Source of the DNA: Pseudomonas_T sp032052615
GTDB taxonomy: Bacteria > Pseudomonadota > Gammaproteobacteria > Pseudomonadales > Pseudomonadaceae
Direction of reading: 5' to 3'
Length of the DNA stretch: 64,000 bases
Assembly (NCBI GenBank): GCA_032052615.1
Contig: DAMBWF010000002.1
Location: 434,001-498,000, forward strand
Positions 8,288 to 17,587 of the stretch are shown here, in pieces. Both the position numbers and the translations under genes were made by a program. The notes under the pieces were generated by a model, which was not told the DNA's origin, did no database searches, and saw only the letters and a program-made list of their open reading frames with translations. Position 1 is the stretch's first letter, and each line of letters begins with the position of its first letter.

Positions 8288-10354
8288 ATGCCCCTCGTGG
8301 ACACCCGCCTCGGCCACCGGCCCATCGGCCTGGCCCGCCACCTGCTCTTCACCCTCGGCGGCGCGCTGCTGCTGATGCTGCTCTATAGCCTGCTGCGCCT
8401 GGCCCTGCTGATCTACAACAGCGAACAGATCGGCGCGACGCCGGCCGCGAGCCTGATGGAAGCGTTCGGCAACGGCCTGCGCTTCGACCTGCGCCTGGTG
8501 GTCTACGGTTGCGCGCCGTTGCTGCTGGCGCTGCTCTGGCGCCCGGCGATGAATGCCCGCGGGCTGTTCCGCGCCTGGCTGACCCTGTTCGCCAGCGTGA
8601 CCCTGTTCCTCGGCCTGCTGGAGCTGGATTTCTACCGGGAATTCCATCAGCGCCTGAACGGCTTGGTGTTCCAGTACGTCAAGGAAGACCCGAAGACCGT
8701 GATGAGCATGCTCTGGTATGGCTTCCCGGTGCTGCGCTACCTGCTGGCCTGGCTGCTGGCGACGCTGCTGCTGGCCTGGCTGTTCAAGCGCCTGGACCTC
8801 GCCACCCGACCGGGCCCGGCGCCACTGGGCACGCCCCGGGCCGCGTACAGCCCGTGGTACGCGCACCTGGCGCTGTTCGTCGCCTGCCTGCTGGTGGCCG
8901 TGGTGGCCGCCCGCGGCACCCTGCGTCAGGGGCCGCCGCTACGCTGGGGCGACGCCTTCACCACCGAGTCGATGTTCGCCAACCAGCTCGGCCTGAACGG
9001 CACCCTGACCCTGATCGGCGCGGCCAAGAGCCAGTTGTCCGACCACCGCGACAACGCCTGGAAGAGCGGCCTGCCGGCCGACGAGGCGCAGCGCGTGGTG
9101 CGCGAGATGCTGCTGGGCACCGACGACCGCCTGGTGGATGCCGACCGCGCGCCGGTGCGGCGCGTCTACACCCCGCCGGCCGACGGCACCCTGCCGGTGC
9201 GCCACGTGGTGGTGATCCTGCTGGAAAGCTTCGCCGGCCGCTACGTCGGCGCCTTGGGCGCGCCGGGGAACATCACCCCGCACTTCGATGCGTTGGCCAA
9301 GGAGGGTGTGCTCTTCGAGCGTTTCTTCTCCAACGGCACCCACACCCATCAAGGCATGTTCGCCACCATGGCCTGTTTCCCCAACCTGCCCGGCTTCGAA
9401 TACCTGATGCAGATGCCCGAGGGCGGCCATCGGTTCTCCGGCCTGCCGCAACTGCTCAGCGCCCGCGACTTCGACAACCTCTACGTCTACAACGGGGATT
9501 TCGCCTGGGACAACCAGGCCGGCTTCTTCGGCAACCAGGGCATGAGCCGCTTCATCGGCCGCGGCGACTACGTCGACCCGGTGTTCTCCGATCCCACCTG
9601 GGGCGTGTCCGACCAGGACATGTTCGACCGGGGCGCCCAGGAACTGGCCGCCCTCGACCCCGAGAAGCCGTTCTACGCCCTGCTGCAGACCCTCTCCAAC
9701 CACACCCCCTATGCCCTGCCGGACGACCTGCCGGTGGAGCCGGTGCATGGCTTCGGTTCCCTCGACCAGCACCTTACCGCCATGCGCTACTCCGATTGGG
9801 CCCTGGGCCGGTTCTTCGAGAAGGCGCGCCAGTCTCCTTACTTCAAGGACACCCTGTTCGTGGTGGTGGGCGACCATGGCTTCGGCAGTAACGAGCAACT
9901 CACCGAGATGGACCTGTTCCGCTTCAACGTGCCGCTGCTGCTGATCGGCCCGGGCATCCAGGAGAAGTTCGGCGCGCGCCGCGACACCGTGGGCACCCAG
10001 GTGGACATCGTGCCCACCATCATGGGCCGCCTGGGCGGCGAGACCCGCCACCAGTGCTGGGGCCGCGACTTGCTGAACCTGCCCGAGGGCGACCCGGGCA
10101 TCGGGGTGATCAAGCCGTCCGGCAGCGACCAGACCGTGGCCATCGTTTCCGGTGGGCGCATCCTCGTGCAGCCCAAGGACCTGCCGGCCAAGGTCTACGA
10201 CTACCAGCTCGGCGCCCAGCCATTCAGCCGCCCGGTCCAAGGCGTGCCCGAGGAAGCCGCCCTCAAGCGCCGCCTGGACGCCTTCCTGAAGACCGCCACC
10301 GATGCCCTGGAGGGCAACACGGCGGGGGTGGTCGACGCCAAGCCCGCGCCCTAG
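8288..10354 (+). CDS. LTA synthase-like membrane phosphoglycerol transferase (sulfatase fold)
   Basis: 688 residues from ATG 8288. The N-terminal 215 residues hold about five transmembrane helices (LLFTLGGALLLMLLYSLL, LLLALLWRPAM, TLFASVTLFLGLLEL, LRYLLAWLLATLLLAWLF, LALFVACLLVAVVAA). The rest is a periplasmic alkaline-phosphatase-fold domain with metal ligand Glu in VVILLESFAGRY and nucleophile Thr351 in SNGTHTHQGMF, followed by DNQAGFFGNQGMSRFIG and VGDHGFGS. The family includes LtaS and OpgB, which move glycerol-phosphate or phosphoethanolamine onto envelope glycans. The acceptor here is not determined; osmoregulated glucan or LPS are candidates. Confidence 0.85.
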   Translation: MPLVDTRLGHRPIGLARHLLFTLGGALLLMLLYSLLRLALLIYNSEQIGATPAASLMEAFGNGLRFDLRLVVYGCAPLLLALLWRPAMNARGLFRAWLTLFASVTLFLGLLELDFYREFHQRLNGLVFQYVKEDPKTVMSMLWYGFPVLRYLLAWLLATLLLAWLFKRLDLATRPGPAPLGTPRAAYSPWYAHLALFVACLLVAVVAARGTLRQGPPLRWGDAFTTESMFANQLGLNGTLTLIGAAKSQLSDHRDNAWKSGLPADEAQRVVREMLLGTDDRLVDADRAPVRRVYTPPADGTLPVRHVVVILLESFAGRYVGALGAPGNITPHFDALAKEGVLFERFFSNGTHTHQGMFATMACFPNLPGFEYLMQMPEGGHRFSGLPQLLSARDFDNLYVYNGDFAWDNQAGFFGNQGMSRFIGRGDYVDPVFSDPTWGVSDQDMFDRGAQELAALDPEKPFYALLQTLSNHTPYALPDDLPVEPVHGFGSLDQHLTAMRYSDWALGRFFEKARQSPYFKDTLFVVVGDHGFGSNEQLTEMDLFRFNVPLLLIGPGIQEKFGARRDTVGTQVDIVPTIMGRLGGETRHQCWGRDLLNLPEGDPGIGVIKPSGSDQTVAIVSGGRILVQPKDLPAKVYDYQLGAQPFSRPVQGVPEEAALKRRLDAFLKTATDALEGNTAGVVDAKPAP

Positions 10355-10375
10355 CGGGCGGCGCCTCCGGCAATG

Positions 10376-10401
10376 CCCGGCTTGACGGAGGTCAAGCCGG
10401 G
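10376..10401 (+). promoter_or_regulatory. Perfect palindrome with Anr/FNR-like core TTGAC-N4-GTCAA
   Basis: CCCGGCTTGAC-GGAG-GTCAAGCCGGG is a perfect inverted repeat with 11-base arms. Its core at 10382-10395 differs from the Anr/FNR consensus TTGAT-N4-ATCAA by one symmetric base per half-site. It lies about 60 bases before the HlyD start codon, where a site near -40 would sit. The same sequence could instead be the stem of a terminator for the upstream sulfatase gene, but only a poor T-run (CCTTCT) follows, so I favour an operator. Confidence 0.35.
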
Positions 10402-10454
10402 GCCTTCTGGGGTACCCTAGGCTGGTTCCCACGGAGGCTCGCCAGGAAGGATCG

Positions 10455-11528
10455 ATGAAACGCACCCGTTCACCCCTGCTGTTCTGGGCGCTCGCCGCCC
10501 TCGTCGTCGCGGTCGGCGCCTTCTACGCCTGGCGGACCTTCGCGCCCCAGGGGCTCGGCGAGGACATCGCCAGCGGCAACGGCCGCATCGAGGCCACCGA
10601 GCTGGACGTGGCCACCAAGCTGGCCGGCCGGGTCGCCGATCTGCGGGTGGACGAGGGGGACTTCGTCGAGGCCGGCCAGGTGCTGGCGCAGATGGACACC
10701 CAGGTGCTCCAGGCCCAGCTCGAACAGGCCCAGGCCCAGGTGCGCCAGGCGCAGAACGCCAAGCTCACCGCCACCGCCCTGGTGGCCCAGCGGGAAAGCG
10801 AGCGGGCCACCGCCCAGGCCGTGGTGGCCCAGCGCCAGGCGGAACTGACCGCCACCCAGAAACGGCTCGCCCGCACCGAGGCGCTGGTCAAGCGCGCCGC
10901 GCTGCCCCAGCAGCAACTGGACGACGACAACGCCAGCGCCCAGAGCGCCCAGGCCGCGCTGGCCGCCGCCCGCGCCCAGGTGGTCTCCGCCGAGGCCGGG
11001 ATCGAGGCGGCCCGCTCCCAGGTGGTGGAGGCCCAGTCGGCCATCGAGGCGGCCACCGCCAGCACCGTCCGGCTGCGGGCGGACATCGACGACAGCCAGC
11101 TCAAGGCGCCTCGCGGCGGCCGCGTGCAGTACCGGGTCGCCCAGGTGGGCGAGGTGCTGCCGGCCGGCGGCAAGCTGCTCAACCTGGTCGACCTGTCCGA
11201 CGTCTACATGACCTTCTTCCTGCCCTCGCCCCAGGCCGGCCGCGTGCGCCTGGGGGATGACGTGCGGGTGGTGATCGACGCGCTGCCCGACTACGTGATC
11301 CCCGCCAAGGTGTCCTACGTCGCCAGCGTCGCCCAGTTCACGCCCAAGAGCGTGGAAACCGCCAGCGAGCGGGAAAAACTGATGTTCCGGGTGAAGGCGC
11401 GCATCGACCCCGAGCTGCTGCGCAAGTACAAGGACTATGTGAAGACCGGCGTACCCGGCATGGCCTACCTGCGGCTATCCCGCGACACGCCGTGGCCCGA
11501 TCGCCTGCAGGTGAAGGTCCCGCAATGA
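10455..11528 (+). CDS. HlyD-family membrane fusion protein of an ABC exporter (YhiI-like)
   Basis: 357 residues with one N-terminal membrane anchor (about 8-26), a lipoyl half-motif (GRIEATELDVATKLAGRVADL), a long coiled-coil hairpin rich in Ala/Gln (about 85-205), then the second half-motif DSQLKAPRGGRVQYR and a beta-barrel. Such adaptors bridge an inner-membrane ABC transporter and an outer-membrane channel. It is the first gene of an operon with a double-ATPase ABC protein (overlap of 4 bases, ATGA) and a second permease, the same arrangement as yhiI-rbbA-yhhJ. AAGGATCG precedes the ATG. The exported substrate is unknown; no TolC-like gene is adjacent. Confidence 0.88.
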   Translation: MKRTRSPLLFWALAALVVAVGAFYAWRTFAPQGLGEDIASGNGRIEATELDVATKLAGRVADLRVDEGDFVEAGQVLAQMDTQVLQAQLEQAQAQVRQAQNAKLTATALVAQRESERATAQAVVAQRQAELTATQKRLARTEALVKRAALPQQQLDDDNASAQSAQAALAAARAQVVSAEAGIEAARSQVVEAQSAIEAATASTVRLRADIDDSQLKAPRGGRVQYRVAQVGEVLPAGGKLLNLVDLSDVYMTFFLPSPQAGRVRLGDDVRVVIDALPDYVIPAKVSYVASVAQFTPKSVETASEREKLMFRVKARIDPELLRKYKDYVKTGVPGMAYLRLSRDTPWPDRLQVKVPQ

Positions 11529-14302
11529 GCGCGCCGGGCCCCGTGGCGCGCCTGGACGGGGTGACGCTGCGCTACGGCGCGACCCTGGCCCTGGACGCGG
11601 TCGACCTAGAGATCCCGGCCAACCGCATGGTCGGTCTGATCGGCCCGGACGGCGTCGGCAAGTCCAGCCTGCTGGCGTTGCTGGCCGGGGCGCGGCGCCT
11701 GCAAGACGGCGCCGTCGCGGTGCTCGGCGGCGACATGGCCTCCGCCGCCCACCGCCGGGCGGTCTGCCCGCGCATCGCCTATATGCCCCAGGGGCTGGGC
11801 AAGAACCTCTACCCGACCCTGTCGGTGTTCGAGAACGTCGATTTCTTCGGCCGCCTGTTCGGCCAGGGCCGCGCCGAGCGCGAGCGGCGCATCGCCGACC
11901 TGTTGGCCAGCACCGGCCTCGCGCCCTTCGCCGAGCGGCCGGCGGGCAAGCTCTCCGGCGGCATGAAGCAGAAGCTCGGGCTGTGCTGCGCGCTGATCCA
12001 CGACCCCGACCTGCTGATCCTCGACGAGCCCACCACCGGTGTCGACCCGCTGTCGCGCAACCAGTTCTGGCAGCTCATCGAGCGCATCCGCGCCGCCCGC
12101 GAGGGCATGAGTGTGCTGGTGGCCACCGCCTACATGGAAGAAGCGCAGCGCTTCGACTGGCTGGTGGCCATGGACGAGGGCCGAGTGCTGGCCACCGGCA
12201 GCCCGGCCGACCTGTTGCGACAGACCGGCGCCGGGCACCTGGAGGACGCCTTCGTCGCGCTGCTTCCGGAACGCAAGCGCGCCGGCCACCGGCGCCTGGA
12301 AATCCCGCCCCGGGCGACCTCCGCCGGGGCGCCGGACGTTGCCATCGAAGCCAATGGCCTGACCTGCCGGTTCGGCGATTTCGTCGCGGTGGACCACGTC
12401 AGCTTCCGCATCGAGCGAGGGGAAATCTTCGGCTTCCTCGGCTCCAACGGCTGCGGCAAGTCCACCACCATGAAGATGCTCACCGGCCTGCAACCGGCCA
12501 GCGAGGGGGACTGCGCGCTCTTCGGCCGGCCGGTGGACGCTGGCGACCTGGGCACCCGCCGGCGGGTGGGCTACATGTCCCAGGCGTTCTCCCTTTACGG
12601 CGAGCTGAGCGTGCGGCAGAACCTGGTGCTCCATGGCCGGCTGTTCCACCTGCCGGAGGCGCGGATCGAGGCGCGGGTCGCCGAGCTGCTGCAACGCTTC
12701 GACTTGCAGGCGGTGGCCGACACCCTGCCGGGCAGCCTGCCCCTGGGCATCCGCCAGCGCCTGTCCCTGGCGGTGGCGGTGATCCACGAGCCGGACATCC
12801 TGATCCTCGACGAACCCACCTCGGGGGTCGACCCGGTGGCCCGGGACGGCTTCTGGTCGCTGATGATCGACCTGTCCCGCCACCAAGGGGTGACCATCTT
12901 CATCTCCACCCACTTCATGAACGAGGCGCAGCGCTGCGACCGCATCTCCCTGATGCACGCCGGCCGGGTGCTGGCCAGCGACACCCCCGATGCCCTGGTG
13001 CGCCAGCGCGGGCTGGACAGCCTGGAGGCGACCTTCATCGCCTACCTGGAGGAAGCCACGGGCGCCGCCGCGGCTACCCCGGCGCCAGCCGCGCCTGGGT
13101 CGGCCGCACCTGGGCCGGCCGCACCTGGGCCGGCCGCACCTGAACTGGCCGTGCCGGGACAGGCCGTGCGGTCCGCCCGGTTCAGCCCGTTACGGATGTT
13201 CAGCTACGCCCGCCGGGAGGCCATGGAGCTGCGCCGCGACCCGGTGCGCCTGACCCTGGCGCTGCTGGGCACGGTGCTGCTGATGTTCATCATCGGCTAC
13301 GGCATCAGCCTGGACGTGGACAACCTCTCCTACGCCGTGCTCGACCGCGACCAGACCACCACCAGTCAGGCCTATGCCCTGAACATCGCCGGCTCGCGCT
13401 ATTTCGCCGAGCGCGAGCCGATCCGCGACTATGCCGACCTGGACACGCGCATGCGCAGCGGTGCCTTGAGCCTGGCCATCGAGATCCCGCCCGGCTTCGG
13501 CCGCGACCTCAAGCGCGGCGCGCGACCCACCATCGGCGCCTGGGTCGACGGCGCCATGCCGACCCGCGCCACCACCATCCTCGGCTACGTCCAGGGCCTG
13601 CACGGCGCCTACCTGGCGGAGCTGGCGCGGCAGACCCCGGCCACGTCGCCGGCCGGCTACGCTCGCGTGGAGGTGCGCTATCGCTACAACCCCGACGTGG
13701 AGAGCGTGAAGGCGATGGTCCCGGCGGTGATTCCGCTGCTGCTGATCATGATCCCGGCGATGCTCACCGCCCTGGGGGTGGTGCGGGAGAAGGAACTGGG
13801 CTCCATCACCAACCTCTACGTCACCCCGGTGACCCGCTTGGAGTTCCTGCTGGGCAAGCAGTTGCCCTACATCGCCATGGGCCTGTGCAACTTCCTGCTG
13901 ATGACGGCCCTGGCGGTGCTGGTGTTCCGCGTGCCCCTCAAGGGCAGCTTCCCCACCCTGCTGGCGGGGGCGCTGCTGTACGTCACCGCCGCCACCGGCC
14001 TGGGGCTGTTCCTCTCCACCTTCATGCGCAGCCAGATCGCCGCCGTGTTCGGCGTGGCCATCGCCACCATGATCCCGGCGATCCAGTTCTCGGGGCTGAT
14101 CCACCCGGTGGCCTCCCTGGAGGGGGCGGCGGCCTGGATCGGCCGGCTGTACCCGGCCTCCCATTTCCTCACCATCAGCCGTGGGGTGTTCTCCAAGGCC
14201 CTGGGCTTCCACGAGCTGGCGCCGTACTTCGTGCCGCTGGCCGTCGCCATTCCGCTGCTGACCCTGCTCAGCGTGGCGTTCCTGAAAAAGCAGGAGGCGT
14301 GA
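11525..14302 (+). CDS. Fused ABC transporter: two ATPase domains plus ABC-2 permease (RbbA/YhiH-like)
   Basis: 925 residues. The first ATPase (1-240) has Walker A GPDGVGKSS at 40-48, signature LSGGMKQ and Walker B LLILDEPTTGVDP. The second (about 275-515) has Walker A GSNGCGKST near 305, a degenerate signature LPLGIRQ and Walker B ILILDEPTSGVDP. A Pro/Ala linker made of 15-bp DNA repeats (about 520-545) leads to an ABC-2 permease with one N-terminal helix, a large extracytoplasmic loop and a C-terminal helix bundle. Family members (YhiH/RbbA) pair with an HlyD adaptor and a YhhJ permease, as here. The first site probably hydrolyses ATP with the partner's weak signature, giving asymmetric action. 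Confidence 0.88.
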   Translation: MSAPGPVARLDGVTLRYGATLALDAVDLEIPANRMVGLIGPDGVGKSSLLALLAGARRLQDGAVAVLGGDMASAAHRRAVCPRIAYMPQGLGKNLYPTLSVFENVDFFGRLFGQGRAERERRIADLLASTGLAPFAERPAGKLSGGMKQKLGLCCALIHDPDLLILDEPTTGVDPLSRNQFWQLIERIRAAREGMSVLVATAYMEEAQRFDWLVAMDEGRVLATGSPADLLRQTGAGHLEDAFVALLPERKRAGHRRLEIPPRATSAGAPDVAIEANGLTCRFGDFVAVDHVSFRIERGEIFGFLGSNGCGKSTTMKMLTGLQPASEGDCALFGRPVDAGDLGTRRRVGYMSQAFSLYGELSVRQNLVLHGRLFHLPEARIEARVAELLQRFDLQAVADTLPGSLPLGIRQRLSLAVAVIHEPDILILDEPTSGVDPVARDGFWSLMIDLSRHQGVTIFISTHFMNEAQRCDRISLMHAGRVLASDTPDALVRQRGLDSLEATFIAYLEEATGAAAATPAPAAPGSAAPGPAAPGPAAPELAVPGQAVRSARFSPLRMFSYARREAMELRRDPVRLTLALLGTVLLMFIIGYGISLDVDNLSYAVLDRDQTTTSQAYALNIAGSRYFAEREPIRDYADLDTRMRSGALSLAIEIPPGFGRDLKRGARPTIGAWVDGAMPTRATTILGYVQGLHGAYLAELARQTPATSPAGYARVEVRYRYNPDVESVKAMVPAVIPLLLIMIPAMLTALGVVREKELGSITNLYVTPVTRLEFLLGKQLPYIAMGLCNFLLMTALAVLVFRVPLKGSFPTLLAGALLYVTAATGLGLFLSTFMRSQIAAVFGVAIATMIPAIQFSGLIHPVASLEGAAAWIGRLYPASHFLTISRGVFSKALGFHELAPYFVPLAVAIPLLTLLSVAFLKKQEA
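13083..13146 (+). repeat. In-frame 15-bp minisatellite encoding the linker of the ABC protein
   Basis: About four imperfect copies of a 15-base unit, best seen as GGGCCGGCCGCACCT, encode repeats of Pro-Gly-Pro-Ala-Ala between the second ATPase and the permease. Because the unit is a multiple of three, copy-number change would alter linker length without breaking the frame. The two central copies are identical, a sign of recent slippage or duplication. Confidence 0.75.
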
Positions 14303-14303
14303 G

Positions 14304-15428
14304 ATGGGCAGCCTGGCGAACATCTTCAACCTGGGCATCAAGGAATTCCGCAGCCTGAGCCGCGACTACGCGATGCTGGCGCTGATCGTCTGGTCCTTCA
14401 CCCTGGGGGTCTACAGCACCGCCACCGGCCTGCCGGAGACCCTGCACCACGCGCCCATCGCCCTGGTGGACGAGGACCGCTCGCAGGTATCCACGCGGCT
14501 GGCGGGGGCCTTCCAGCCGCCCTATTTCCGCCCGCCGGAACTGATCGATCCGGCCACCATGGACCGGGGCCTGGACACCGGCCGCTACACCTTCACCCTG
14601 GACATCCCGCCGGACTTCCAGCGCGACGTGCTGGCCGGCCGCGCGCCGGCGGTGCAGCTCAACGTCGACGCCACCCAGATCGGCCAGGCGTTCAGCGGCG
14701 CCGGCTACATCCAGAATATCGTCGCCACCGAGGTCGCCGAGTTCGTCGCCCGCTACCGGGGCGACAGCGCGCCGCCCGCCGGCCTGGCGGTGCGCACCGC
14801 GTTCAACCCGAACCTGACCCAGGCCTGGTTCGGCGCGGTGATGGAGGTGATCAACCAGATCACCATGCTGTCGATCATCCTCACCGGCGCCGCGCTGATC
14901 CGCGAGCGCGAGCACGGCACCCTGGAACACCTTCTGGTGATGCCCCTGACCGCCGTCGAGATCATGCTGGCCAAGGTCTGGTCCATGGCCCTGGTGGTGC
15001 TGGTGGCGACCGCCGTGTCCCTCAAGCTGGTGGTCCAGGCCTGGCTCGGGGTGCCCATCGGCGGGTCCCTGACGCTGTTCCTGCTGGGCGCCGCGCTGCA
15101 CCTGTTCGCCACCACGTCCATGGGCATCTTCCTCGCCACCGTGGCGCGCTCCATGCCGCAACTGGGGCTGCTGACGATCCTGGTGCTGATCCCCCTGCAA
15201 ATTCTCTCCGGCGGCACCACGCCCCGGGAGAGCATGCCGGTGCTGGTGCAGGACATCATGCTGGCGGCGCCCACCACCCACTTCGTCGCCCTGGCCCAGG
15301 CGATCCTCTACCGGGGCGCCGGGCTGGAGATCGTCTGGCCCCAGTTGCTGGCGATCCTCGTCATCGGCGGCGCGTTCTTCTGGGCCGCCCTGCGGCGCTT
15401 CCGCTCGACCCTGTCGCGAATGGCCTGA
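14304..15428 (+). CDS. ABC-2 type permease (YhhJ-like), partner of the fused ABC protein
   Basis: 374 residues, starting one base after the stop of the ABC protein. Topology is that of ABC-2 permeases: one helix at about 22-42, a large periplasmic region (IALVDEDRSQVSTRLAGAF to ARYRGDSAPP), then five helices from about residue 180 with the EREHGTLEHLLVMPLT loop typical of the family and a final VIGGAFFWAALRRFR. It should form the membrane channel together with the permease half of the preceding protein. Third and last gene of the exporter operon; the hybrid kinase gene converges on it 9 bases later. Confidence 0.88.
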   Translation: MGSLANIFNLGIKEFRSLSRDYAMLALIVWSFTLGVYSTATGLPETLHHAPIALVDEDRSQVSTRLAGAFQPPYFRPPELIDPATMDRGLDTGRYTFTLDIPPDFQRDVLAGRAPAVQLNVDATQIGQAFSGAGYIQNIVATEVAEFVARYRGDSAPPAGLAVRTAFNPNLTQAWFGAVMEVINQITMLSIILTGAALIREREHGTLEHLLVMPLTAVEIMLAKVWSMALVVLVATAVSLKLVVQAWLGVPIGGSLTLFLLGAALHLFATTSMGIFLATVARSMPQLGLLTILVLIPLQILSGGTTPRESMPVLVQDIMLAAPTTHFVALAQAILYRGAGLEIVWPQLLAILVIGGAFFWAALRRFRSTLSRMA

Positions 15429-15437
15429 CGGCGCGCC

Positions 15438-17465
15438 TCAGGCCGCGCCGCCGTCCAGCAGCTCGCGCAGCAGGCCGGCCAGGGCGTCGAGGGCGAAGGG
15501 CTTGTTCAGCAGCCGGGTGCGCTCGTCCAGGGCCACGCCGTCGAGCAGGCCGTCGCCGGCATAGCCGGTGATGAACACCACCTTCAAGTCCGGACGCAAA
15601 CGGCGGGCGAGGGCGGCCAGCTCGGCGCCGCCGAAGCCCGGCAGGCCGATGTCGGTGACCAGCAGGTCGACCTCCCCGGCCGCTTCCAGCAGGTGCCGGG
15701 CGCGACCGGCGTCCGCCGCCTCGCGTACCCGATAGCCGAGGTCGCCCAGGGCCTCCACCAGCAGCGTGCGGATCGCGTGATCGTCCTCCACCACCAGTAC
15801 CCGCTCGCCACGGCCCGCCCGTTGACCGTGCTCGCCCGAGCCGAGTTCAAGCACATCCGCCGGGATCGCCGCCGCCTCCCGGTAGCGCGGCAGATAAAGG
15901 CGCACCGTGGTGCCGTGGTCGGCCTGGGAGTCGATGTCCACGTGGCCGCCGGACTGCTTGGCGTAGCCGTAGATCATCGGCAGGCCGAGGCCGGTGCCCT
16001 GGCCGATGGGCTTGGTGGTGAAGAATGGGTCGAACACCTTGTCCAGCAGCTCCGCCGGGATGCCCGTGCCGCAATCGGTGACCCCGAGCAGCACGTAATC
16101 GCCGGGCGGCACGTCGGCGGCGAGGCCGTCGTGGAGGGTCAGGTTGCGGGTCTCGATGGTCAGCCGGCCGCCCTCGGGCATGGCATCGCGGGCGTTGATC
16201 GCCAGGTTGAGCAGGGCGCTTTCCAGTTGGTTGGCGTCGGTGTTGGCCGGCCAGACGTCGAGCGCCAGCCGGCAGTCGAGGTCGATCGTCTCGCCGAGGG
16301 TGCGCAGCAGCAGGTCCTGCATGTCCCGCACCACCTCGTTGACATCCACCGCCCCCAGGCACAACGCCTGCTTGCGGGCGAAGGCCAGCAGCCGCTGGGT
16401 CAGCGACGCGGCGCGCTGGGTCGCGCTCAGGGCCAGCGCGGTGTAGCGCTCCAGGTGCTCGCGCTGGCCGGCTTCCAGGCGCCGCTGGAGCAGCTCCAGG
16501 GAGCCGCTGATGCCGGTGAGCAGGTTATTGAAGTCATGGGCGATGCCGCCGGTGAGCTGGCCGATGGCTTCCATCTTCTGGCTCTGGCGCAGCAGTTCTT
16601 CCAGCTCGCGGCGGCGCTGGATGTCCCGCCCGGACGCGTAGAACACCTCGCCCTCGGTTGTGCAGGTCCAGCTATACCAGCGGTAGCTGCCATCGGCGCG
16701 CCGTACCCGCGCCTGGAAGTCGTCGGGGCTGACCCGGCGGATCAGCCGCTTCACTTCCGCCACGGTGGCGTCCCGGTCATCGGGGTGGACCAGCTCGTCG
16801 AAGCGAAGGCCGATCAGGGCCTCCGGCGCATAGCCCATTTCGCTGGACCAGGACGGGTTGGCGCTGCGCAGGTAGCCGTCGAAGCCGCAGACCAGGTAAA
16901 GGTCCCGGGAGATGCCCCAGACTCGATCGCGCTCGCGGGTGCGCTGGTCCACCTGGCGTTCCAGGTTGGCGTTGAGGTCGTGCAGGGAGGCCAGGGCGCG
17001 CACCCCGGTGGTGGTTTCCTGAGCGATGCAGTACAGCCCGGCCACGGCGCCCTGCTCGTCGCACAGCGGCGACGCGTACAGCGACCACCAGGTTTCCTCC
17101 CGCAGGCCGCCGCGATCCAGCCAGCGGCGCATGTTCTGGAGGCTGCCGCCCTCGCCGGCGTAGGTAGCTTTCACCAGCCCTTCGAGGGCCGGCCAATCGC
17201 CGCGGCAAACGTCCTCCAGGGGGCGCGCCAGCGCCTGTTCCAAGGGGTGGTCGAGCAGCGCCAGGAAGGCATCGTTGCAGAAGAAGGCCCGGGTCGGCCC
17301 GTAGGCCAGGCAGAGGGGCTGGCAGGCGTTGAGCAGGGTCGCCAGGGTGGCGCGCAGCAGGGCCGGCCAGCGGTCCGGCGGGCCCAGGGGCGATTCGGCC
17401 CAGCGGTGAGCGCGCATCGTCGCGACGACGGCGCTTCGGGCAGACAGGAAAGCGAATTCATCCAT
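15438..17465 (-). CDS. PAS-containing hybrid sensor histidine kinase with receiver domain
   Basis: 675 residues, without transmembrane helices. Two PAS-like modules (about 25-150 and 185-295) are followed by a phospho-acceptor helix GGIAHDFNNLL (His near 310), an ATPase domain with NLAINARDAMPEGG and GTGLGLPMIYGYAKQSGG, and a C-terminal receiver (about 555-670) with acidic pair VVEDDH, Asp near 605 in LLVTDIGLPG and Lys in LLNKPFAL. This is the architecture of soluble blue-light or redox-type PAS kinases, but the first PAS lacks the flavin-binding Cys signature, so the signal is unknown. No ribosome site is obvious before ATG 17465 and no separate output regulator is adjacent. Confidence 0.88.
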   Translation of the reverse strand: MDEFAFLSARSAVVATMRAHRWAESPLGPPDRWPALLRATLATLLNACQPLCLAYGPTRAFFCNDAFLALLDHPLEQALARPLEDVCRGDWPALEGLVKATYAGEGGSLQNMRRWLDRGGLREETWWSLYASPLCDEQGAVAGLYCIAQETTTGVRALASLHDLNANLERQVDQRTRERDRVWGISRDLYLVCGFDGYLRSANPSWSSEMGYAPEALIGLRFDELVHPDDRDATVAEVKRLIRRVSPDDFQARVRRADGSYRWYSWTCTTEGEVFYASGRDIQRRRELEELLRQSQKMEAIGQLTGGIAHDFNNLLTGISGSLELLQRRLEAGQREHLERYTALALSATQRAASLTQRLLAFARKQALCLGAVDVNEVVRDMQDLLLRTLGETIDLDCRLALDVWPANTDANQLESALLNLAINARDAMPEGGRLTIETRNLTLHDGLAADVPPGDYVLLGVTDCGTGIPAELLDKVFDPFFTTKPIGQGTGLGLPMIYGYAKQSGGHVDIDSQADHGTTVRLYLPRYREAAAIPADVLELGSGEHGQRAGRGERVLVVEDDHAIRTLLVEALGDLGYRVREAADAGRARHLLEAAGEVDLLVTDIGLPGFGGAELAALARRLRPDLKVVFITGYAGDGLLDGVALDERTRLLNKPFALDALAGLLRELLDGGAA

Positions 17466-17587
17466 GATTCAGGGGCCCGCGTGTGTACGGTGTGGCGCCA
17501 CCGTCCGGCATCCAGCGAAACGGCGCGGGCTGAGTGTAGCCCCTGGGGTCGGCCCCTGACCAATCCCCCGGGGCGCGGCGTCCCGTC

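Noticed and set aside
10376..10401. Rho-independent terminator of the LTA synthase-like gene
   Set aside because: The stem is strong but only a broken, short T-run follows, so it is listed as a candidate operator instead.
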